Source: a candidate division CSSED10-310 bacterium | Lineage (GTDB): Bacteria > CSSED10-310 > JAFGJC01 | Direction: 5' to 3' | Length of the DNA: 11,282 nt | Assembly (NCBI GenBank): GCA_016929305.1 | Contig: JAFGJC010000374.1 | Coordinates: forward strand, 1 to 11,282 | Shown: positions 6,909-11,282 of the stretch, in pieces | Numbering within the stretch: the stretch's first letter is position 1 | Layout: each line of letters starts with the position of its first letter | Program-made: the position numbers and the translations under genes | The notes under the pieces: generated by a model | Database searches by the model: none | Seen by the model: only the letters and a program-made list of their open reading frames with translations | What the model was told of the DNA's origin: nothing

Positions 6909-6932
6909 GATCATAAGTCATTCACTATGATC
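6909..6932 (-). other. Stem-loop in the rpsF-rplI gap
   Basis: GATCATA and TATGATC form perfect 7-bp arms around 10 bases. The stem can extend with AGU/ACU and one bulged U to leave a 5-base loop. No U-run follows, so it is not an intrinsic terminator. It occupies the place where rpsR would be expected. It could be an mRNA processing or regulatory element, and its function is unknown. Confidence 0.4.
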
Positions 6933-6961
6933 CATCTATGTTCTGTCAATCACTCAACATA

Positions 6962-7567
6962 TTATTCATCCTTTGTTTCTGGTTCAGCAGACTCATCATC
7001 TTCACCCGCTGTATCTTCATCATCATCTTCATCGGTTTCCTCGATCTCATCAGCTTCCTCGACCTCATCAGCTTCCTCGACCTCATCAGCTTCCTCGACC
7101 TCATCAGCTTCCTCGACCTCATCGGCTTCATCCGACTCGATTTCATCACTCTGATCATCTTCCAAAGTCATTTTCCCGCCGGATTCTGGTATTTCTGATT
7201 TGGACGCAGCGTATTCCGTCGCTGGTTTTGATGATGCACTGACAATCTTGTCAATGGTTTCATTGGAAATCTTCAATTGAAGTTCATTTAATTTGACGGT
7301 CTGATATTTAATGACATCATCAGAAATCTTAAACTGCCTTTCCAACTCGTCTTTCATCTCATGAGGACCTTGAATGTGCATAAGAACAAAATGGCCTTGT
7401 TTAAATTTCTTGACTTCATAAGCCAGCGTTTTCTTTCCCCATCTCGATAGCTTTTTAACATCACCGCCCATCTTTTTTATCATGGTTTCCCATTGCTTGA
7501 GTTTGCCCTCAATATCATCCGCCGCCAGATTGGGATTTAATATGCAAATGGTTTCGTACGTTTTCAG
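6962..7567 (-). CDS. rpsF: 30S ribosomal protein bS6 with repeat-encoded acidic C-terminal tail and CTG start
   Basis: bS6 joins the 30S platform as a dimer with bS18. The core (about 1-97) begins KTYETICILNPNLAADDIEG and continues through MGGDVKKLSRWGKKTLAYEVKK to the usual IKYQTVKL. The only in-frame ATG near the beginning (7483) would remove the first beta strand and the helix after it. Translation upstream restores a normal bS6 N terminus starting at CTG 7567. AAAGGAGG (7575-7582) lies 7 bases before that CTG, and no in-frame ATG, GTG or TTG lies between it and the upstream stop. The predicted length is 201 residues; E. coli bS6 is about 131-135. The extra length is a strongly acidic tail with EEADEV units, ending ETKDE. 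E. coli bS6 is given a polyglutamate tail after translation by RimK, so an encoded acidic tail may act similarly (inference). rpsR does not follow. Confidence 0.93.
   Translation of the reverse strand: MKTYETICILNPNLAADDIEGKLKQWETMIKKMGGDVKKLSRWGKKTLAYEVKKFKQGHFVLMHIQGPHEMKDELERQFKISDDVIKYQTVKLNELQLKISNETIDKIVSASSKPATEYAASKSEIPESGGKMTLEDDQSDEIESDEADEVEEADEVEEADEVEEADEVEEADEIEETDEDDDEDTAGEDDESAEPETKDE
7043..7132 (-). repeat. Five 18-bp tandem repeats inside rpsF
   Basis: Five consecutive 18-bp units (plus strand GACCTCATCAGCTTCCTC) run without spacers. The three middle units (7061-7114) are identical, the first (7043-7060) has one mismatch and the last (7115-7132) has two. Read on the minus strand, each unit encodes Glu-Glu-Ala-Asp-Glu-Val or a near variant. 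Identity at the third codon positions points to recent expansion by slippage or unequal recombination. Units are a multiple of three, so copy changes keep the frame. Confidence 0.95.
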
Positions 7568-7574
7568 GATAGTG

Positions 7575-7582
7575 CCTCCTTT
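7575..7582 (-). promoter_or_regulatory. Shine-Dalgarno that fixes the rpsF CTG start
   Basis: AAAGGAGG is an 8-base complement of the 16S rRNA 3' end. It lies 7 bases before CTG (7567-7565) and 4 bases before ATC. Spacing therefore favours CTG as the start codon. Confidence 0.8.
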
Positions 7583-7595
7583 CGAAGAAGTGATC

Positions 7596-8213
7596 TCAAC
7601 GCTTCATTGTTTCTGTTGATTCACTCGTTTCATCATCTTTCGGTTTTATCCGGCGTTGATTATACCGGTTCATTGCTGCAATTGCACCTTCAAATAATAT
7701 TGTTTCCAAAGCGGATTCAGCAGTCTGCAAGCCAGCAAGGAAATCCACTGCATCCACAGGTTTTGAAAGAACATATGTTCTAGATTCAACATCATCTTCT
7801 GGATGCCCGATACCCACCCGTATCCGAGTAAATTTATCGGTATCGATACAATCGATAATTGATTGTAAACCAAGGTGACCTGCAGTTCCGCCATCAATTT
7901 TTATTTTAACTCGACCCGAATCAAGATCGAGATCATCGTGAATAACTATCATTTCTTCCGGACAAATGGATTTTTCCCGTAATACCCTGGCAACAGGAAA
8001 TCCGGAACGATTCATATAGCTAAGAGGTTTCATAACAACAAGCGATTGTCCTTTAACCCTGATGTTACAGCTTGTGTAATCCGGTCTAGTGATCCATTCG
8101 TCTGCATGATGCTTTTGGGAGAACATATCACACAAGATAAATCCTGCATTATGCCGCGTACTTTCATACAATTTTCCCGGATTGCCCAATCCCACGATTA
8201 TTCGATAACCCAC
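7596..8213 (-). CDS. pth: Peptidyl-tRNA hydrolase
   Basis: Pth cleaves the ester bond of peptidyl-tRNA that drops off ribosomes, freeing tRNA for reuse. The 205 residues include N11 (GLGNPG), the catalytic H21 (TRHNAGF), N68 (YMNRSG) and D93 (HDDLDL). The motif usually written GGHNGL reads GTAGHLGLQSI here, so the residue equivalent to E. coli Asn114 is Leu114 (codon CTT), while H113 is kept. The C-terminal lid region is normal, followed by a polar, lysine- and glutamate-rich tail (about 185-205) that is longer than in many homologues. The start is GTG at 8213, 18 bases after the rplY stop, with no good Shine-Dalgarno; translational coupling is likely. The rplY-pth pairing is widespread in bacteria. 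Confidence 0.94.
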   Translation of the reverse strand: MGYRIIVGLGNPGKLYESTRHNAGFILCDMFSQKHHADEWITRPDYTSCNIRVKGQSLVVMKPLSYMNRSGFPVARVLREKSICPEEMIVIHDDLDLDSGRVKIKIDGGTAGHLGLQSIIDCIDTDKFTRIRVGIGHPEDDVESRTYVLSKPVDAVDFLAGLQTAESALETILFEGAIAAMNRYNQRRIKPKDDETSESTETMKR

Positions 8214-8231
8214 AAAACCAATAGTCCAATG

Positions 8232-8867
8232 CTATTCTGTTGTCTGCTCTTCCGAAGCAGCTTCCGCTTCAGTTTCTTCTTCAGCTTCAACTTCAGTGAT
8301 AGCTGCTTTTACCGAAATCACAGACACAATCACACGCTCTGGCTCATCAATTACAGTAAATTGCGATTTTGAATCAATATCTTTTATGTGAAGTGATTCA
8401 CCGATTTTCAGATCATCGACGACAACCGGAACATACTCAGGAAGATTCCGAGGCAGGCATTTAATCCGAACATTTCGAGTTAAAAACTGCACTGCTCCAC
8501 TCTGCTCCCTGACACCAAACGGTTTTCCGTCCAGTTTGATGGGCACGGTTGCGTAAATTTCTTGACCTATTTTAATTTCATAGAGATCCAAATGAAGGAA
8601 ATCTCCCGATAAAGCATCCCTCTGAATATCTTTGACAAGTATTTGGCATTGAGATGTCTTGTCATCCGCTTTCAGATTCATATCCAAGATTTTCCGAGCT
8701 CCACCCAGAGAAATCACTTTTTCTAATTCCTGACGATCCAATTCGATCGGTAAAGCCTCCCGATAAGGGCTGTATAAAACTGCTGGAATTTTCCCTCTTC
8801 CGCGAATTTTCCGGTTGGCATTCTTCCCTAAATCCCTTCTGATGGTCGCATTTATTTCTATTGCCAT
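8232..8867 (-). CDS. rplY: 50S ribosomal protein bL25, long CTC-type
   Basis: bL25 binds 5S rRNA in the large subunit. The 211-residue protein is the long CTC/TL5 form, not the about 94-residue E. coli form. The N-terminal 5S-binding domain (about 1-95) shows RRDLGKNANRKIRGRGKIPAVLY and FLHLDLYEI. The C-terminal beta domain (about 96-190) has VPIKLDGKPFGVREQSGAVQ, LPRNLPEYVPVVVDDLKIGESLHIKD as recognisable family text. The last about 20 residues are Glu- and Ala-rich. The ATG at 8867 has GGAGGAG 7 bases upstream, a strong site. It lies between prs (34 bases upstream) and pth (18 bases downstream), the usual prs-rplY-pth order. The CTC form is tied to general stress in Bacillus; no such role can be read here. 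Confidence 0.96.
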   Translation of the reverse strand: MAIEINATIRRDLGKNANRKIRGRGKIPAVLYSPYREALPIELDRQELEKVISLGGARKILDMNLKADDKTSQCQILVKDIQRDALSGDFLHLDLYEIKIGQEIYATVPIKLDGKPFGVREQSGAVQFLTRNVRIKCLPRNLPEYVPVVVDDLKIGESLHIKDIDSKSQFTVIDEPERVIVSVISVKAAITEVEAEEETEAEAASEEQTTE

Positions 8868-8901
8868 TGATTTACTCCTCCAATAACTTCAATCGTTTTA
8901 A

Positions 8902-9837
8902 TTAAACGAAAAGTGAGCTTATCGATGTTTCATGATGTGTTCGTTTTATTGCTTCAGCCAACAAAGGAGCAATGGACAGAACCATGATTTTCTTGCATTT
9001 TATCACGTCTTCAGTTGGTCTGATCGTATTTGTCGTGATCACCTCATCCAGATGGTCACTCGTTTCGATTCTCTCCAAAGCGGGACCGGAAAAAACGCCA
9101 TGAGTTCCACAGGCGATAATCCGTTTTGCTCCTGCCTCCTTCAAGGCTGCAATAGCTTTCATCAACGTCCCGGCTGTATCAATGATATCGTCGATAATAA
9201 GCGCGTTTTTATTTTGAACATTCCCGATAATTCTGATCGATTCCGCCACATTTGCTCGTTCTCTGCGTTTATCAGCAACTGCCAGCTCTGATCCCAGGCA
9301 TTTTGCTAAGAATTTAGCGCGTTCAACACCTCCTGCATCCGGGGAGACGACAATTAAATCAGAAACATAATGTTTACTTTCGAGATAATCGAGGAAAACA
9401 GGAGTGGCATACAGATGATCAACGGGAATCTTAAAAAATCCCTGTATTTGGCCTGCATGCAGGTCCATTGTTAAGACCCTGTTTGCACCTGCTGCTGTGA
9501 GAAGATCGGCGACCAGCCGTGCTGTTATGGGGACACGCGGTTTATCTTTTCTGTCCTGTCTGGCATAACCATAATACGGCAGTACAACGGTAATCCTATC
9601 TGCAGAGGCTCTTTGAGCCGCATCAATCATAATGAGCAGCTCCATTAAATTATCGTTAGCAGGACTTGAAGTCGGTTGAACAAGAAAAACATCTTTTCCG
9701 CGAATATTCTCCTGAATTTGAATAAAAATTTCCCCGTCAGCAAAACGGTTGATTTCAATTTTACCGGGTTCGATACCGAGAAAGTCACAGATTTCTTTCC
9801 CGAGCAATGGATGAGCGCTTCCATGGAAAACCTTCAT
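8902..9837 (-). CDS. prs: Ribose-phosphate pyrophosphokinase (PRPP synthetase)
   Basis: Prs transfers pyrophosphate from ATP to ribose-5-phosphate to make PRPP for purine, pyrimidine, His, Trp and NAD synthesis. The 311 residues match class I enzymes. Visible elements: MKVFHGSAHPLLGKEI (1-16), NRFADGEIFIQIQENIRGKDVF, the ATP/Mg region DLHAGQIQGFF (H127), the ribose phosphate/pyrophosphate region VVSPDAGGVERAK (163-175), the flexible catalytic loop KRRERAN (190-196), and the PRPP-binding DDIIDTAGT (216-224). I choose ATG 9837: AAGGGG is 6 bases upstream and the conserved protein begins MKVF. A TTG at 9858 would add seven residues, without support. tRNA-Gln ends 62 bases upstream and rplY follows. 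Confidence 0.97.
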   Translation of the reverse strand: MKVFHGSAHPLLGKEICDFLGIEPGKIEINRFADGEIFIQIQENIRGKDVFLVQPTSSPANDNLMELLIMIDAAQRASADRITVVLPYYGYARQDRKDKPRVPITARLVADLLTAAGANRVLTMDLHAGQIQGFFKIPVDHLYATPVFLDYLESKHYVSDLIVVSPDAGGVERAKFLAKCLGSELAVADKRRERANVAESIRIIGNVQNKNALIIDDIIDTAGTLMKAIAALKEAGAKRIIACGTHGVFSGPALERIETSDHLDEVITTNTIRPTEDVIKCKKIMVLSIAPLLAEAIKRTHHETSISSLFV

Positions 9838-9899
9838 TTCATACCCCTTAACCGGCAAACCAAACTCCCAAACGCAACGTTCGAAATCAAAAAGTTATG

Positions 9900-9971
9900 C
9901 TGGGGCGGTAGGATTCGAACCTACGTATGCTGGTGCCAAAAACCAGTGGCTTACCGCTTGCCGACGCCCCA
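9900..9971 (-). tRNA. tRNA-Gln(TTG), overlapping the end of ispE
   Basis: The acceptor stem TGGGGCG pairs with CGCCCCA and the discriminator is G. The anticodon stem CTGGT/ACCAG holds loop TTTTGGC, so the anticodon is TTG (reads CAA/CAG). The T arm GTAGGTTCGAATCCTAC is canonical. CCA is not encoded. The first 21 bases of the tRNA also encode the last six codons and the stop of ispE on the same strand. tRNA-Gln between ispE and prs is a recurrent deltaproteobacterial arrangement as far as I recall. Confidence 0.97.
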
Positions 9972-10838
9972 GTCGATTTCCGAACGAACATCAACAATTT
10001 CAGTCAGTTCCACCCAGGGAAACTGACCAACGGCTCTTTCAAATGACCGTTCAGCTTCCGATCGACTGCAGTACAGACCGAAAACCGTTCCTCCGCTTCC
10101 AGATACCGCTGCCGCATCTGCGCTTTGCTGCAATATCCAGTTTTTTATCCGCTTAAGTTCAGGATGCTCATGTAAAACAACTGTTTCCAGATCGTTACAA
10201 ATCATTGACAACAGTTGATGTGACCAACCCTCTCCTTCGCGGAAAGCGGAGCGTATATTAGGGATGCTTTTACGCCTTGTCAAGTCTAGATTTAAGTTCT
10301 TATAAATCCTGGCGGTGATCACGGGGAATCCTGGATTAATCAATAATACCCATAATTTACCGGGTGTTGCCAAAGGAGTTATTATTTCGCCAATCCCTTC
10401 CGCCAATACCGTCCCCCCATAAAGGAAAAACGGCACATCAGCACCCAAAGTCGATGCAATCTCCAATAGTTCATTGAAGGATAAAATTTCATGAAAATAC
10501 CTATTTAAGGCAATCAACGCAGCAGCGGCATTGGATGACCCTCCACCCAATCCCGCAGCTACGGGAATACGCTTTTCGATATGCAACCGGAATCCAGTTC
10601 GTCGGCCAGTTTTTAGAAAATACCTTTCCGCCGCTCGACAAACTATATTTGAGTTGTCCAGAGGGAATTTCCATGCTGAATCTGCAGTCAACACCATGCC
10701 ATCTTCGCAAAAATCGAAATTCAGGTCGTCCGCCAATGCAATCTGTTGCATTACCGATCTTACATCGTGATAACCATCCTGCCGTTTCCCCAGGATATGC
10801 AACAATAAATTGATTTTTGCGTATGATTTCAAATGCAT
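9951..10838 (-). CDS. ispE: 4-diphosphocytidyl-2-C-methyl-D-erythritol kinase
   Basis: IspE phosphorylates the 2-hydroxyl of CDP-methylerythritol with ATP, the MEP-pathway step just before IspF. The 295 residues fit the GHMP kinase family. Seen are LKSYAKINLLLHILGKRQDG (K8 substrate contact), the glycine-rich ATP loop PVAAGLGGGSSNAAAAL (92-108), LGADVPFF (D134, catalytic), and the C-terminal GHMP motif AVSGSGGTVFGLY. The ATG at 10838 lies one base beyond the TAG of the preceding gene. TTG at 10847 is possible because AAAGGA lies close to it, adding three residues. The end is odd: codons Trp-Gly-Val-Gly-Lys-Arg-stop are the first 21 bases of tRNA-Gln. A gene order with a LolB-like gene upstream and prs downstream matches E. 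coli lolB-ispE-prs. Confidence 0.95.
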   Translation of the reverse strand: MHLKSYAKINLLLHILGKRQDGYHDVRSVMQQIALADDLNFDFCEDGMVLTADSAWKFPLDNSNIVCRAAERYFLKTGRRTGFRLHIEKRIPVAAGLGGGSSNAAAALIALNRYFHEILSFNELLEIASTLGADVPFFLYGGTVLAEGIGEIITPLATPGKLWVLLINPGFPVITARIYKNLNLDLTRRKSIPNIRSAFREGEGWSHQLLSMICNDLETVVLHEHPELKRIKNWILQQSADAAAVSGSGGTVFGLYCSRSEAERSFERAVGQFPWVELTEIVDVRSEIDWGVGKR

Positions 10839-10839
10839 A

Positions 10840-11282
10840 CTACTCAAAAATCCTTTCGATTTCTTCTCGCGTACAATCCCTGATTCCTATTGGAAATTGA
10901 AATTTCCTGAACTGAGTCGGATCAACGAATTTTCTGACTTTCCATTGACATTCAATACGAAAGTCCCAGGGTTCCGCGGATAGCGACATCGCACCAGAAT
11001 GTGACGCATTCGCAGGTACATGTTTTACTGTCAAAGATTGAGCAGTGCTAATATTTTTAAACGTTTTGATGGTCATCTGTTCAGGCCATGGCTGAAGTCC
11101 AAGAAGATTCCATAAAAATGAAACGGATATCTCAATGCCGTATTTTTCTTCAAAAAACCTTCGAAATTGCCGAGTTTTTATCACACATTGACTGGTCAAA
11201 TCATAAAGGATCAATACCTCATCATCGTAGTATCCTATGCACAAACTGTTGCCCATCGGATCCAAAATATCAAACTGAATCC
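10840..11282 (-). CDS. LolB-like outer-membrane lipoprotein, C-terminal part, cut by the window edge
   Basis: The reading frame is open from the right edge to TAG at 10842-10840, giving 146 complete codons. The gene's start and any signal peptide lie outside. The visible part reads IQFDILDPMGNSLCIGYYDD then EVLILYD, which fits the LolA/LolB-type half-barrel that binds lipoprotein lipids (a strand, a Pro-x-Gly turn, then two strands). A middle segment with FLWNLLGLQPWPEQ also fits, as does a C-terminal strand set that includes FRIECQWKVRKF. In E. coli lolB is directly upstream of ispE, and deltaproteobacteria often have a lipoprotein gene of unknown function there (DUF4292-like). I therefore call it LolB-like, not LolB. 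It is tightly linked to ispE (one base gap). A database profile search would settle the family. Confidence 0.55.
   Translation of the reverse strand, partial: IQFDILDPMGNSLCIGYYDDEVLILYDLTSQCVIKTRQFRRFFEEKYGIEISVSFLWNLLGLQPWPEQMTIKTFKNISTAQSLTVKHVPANASHSGAMSLSAEPWDFRIECQWKVRKFVDPTQFRKFQFPIGIRDCTREEIERIFE

Noticed and set aside
6921..6949. Promoter for rplI starting with TTGACA at 6949-6944
   Set aside because: The -35 is perfect, but hexamers at 16-18 bases (TAGTGA, AGTGAA, GTGAAT) match the -10 consensus poorly.
7043..7132. Tandem repeats as a small CRISPR array
   Set aside because: Units are contiguous with no spacers and code in frame for EEADEV.
6927..7198. Plus-strand frames opposite the rpsF tail, including a Ser-rich one
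   Set aside because: They are produced by the 18-bp repeat read on the other strand; they have no ribosome binding site and lie over a clear bS6 gene.
8894..8908. CGTTT/AAACG inverted repeat at the prs stop
   Set aside because: Short, AT-rich and without a T-run; not convincing as a terminator or operator.

Overview
The window is a densely packed stretch of bacterial housekeeping genes. Every gene lies on the minus strand, so transcription runs from the right edge to the left edge. It looks like a Gram-negative with an outer membrane: there is an MCE/Mla lipid-transport set and a LolB-like lipoprotein fragment next to ispE. The order lolB-like, ispE, tRNA-Gln, prs, rplY, pth, rpsF, rplI, dnaB, and the five tRNA genes without an encoded CCA, suggest a deltaproteobacterial (Desulfobacterota) chromosome. 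That placement is inferred from gene order and protein style, not from a search.

Layout in the direction of transcription. At 11282-9900 lie the C-terminal part of a LolB-like protein, ispE (MEP isoprenoid pathway), and a tRNA-Gln(TTG) gene whose 5' part doubles as the last codons of ispE. At 9837-7596 lie prs (PRPP synthesis), rplY (bL25/CTC) and pth (peptidyl-tRNA hydrolase). At 7567-5011 lie rpsF (bS6), rplI (bL9) and dnaB (replicative helicase). The rpsR gene that normally sits between rpsF and rplI is absent. At 4995-1848 lies a compact mlaE-mlaF-mlaD phospholipid transporter set. Its MlaD is unusually long and ends in a beta-rich, outer-membrane-barrel-like domain. At 1821-569 lie ispF (a second MEP-pathway gene) and rlmB (23S rRNA methyltransferase). 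A strong sigma70-type promoter then drives the cluster tRNA-Thr(TGT), tRNA-Tyr(GTA), tRNA-Gly(TCC), tRNA-Thr(GGT), tuf, the same order as thrU-tyrU-glyT-thrT-tufB of E. coli. Only the first 27 codons of tuf are inside the window.

Most genes serve translation (tRNAs, EF-Tu, bS6, bL9, bL25, Pth, RlmB), with replication (DnaB), nucleotide precursor supply (Prs), isoprenoid synthesis (IspE, IspF) and envelope lipid transport (MlaEFD). Spacing is tight (1 to about 90 bases), so most are probably co-transcribed. I see no mobile element, phage, CRISPR or defence system.

The points most worth a second look are the MlaD barrel-like fusion without MlaA/B/C, the missing rpsR, the apparent CTG start and long repeat-encoded acidic tail of bS6, and the ispE/tRNA-Gln overlap.
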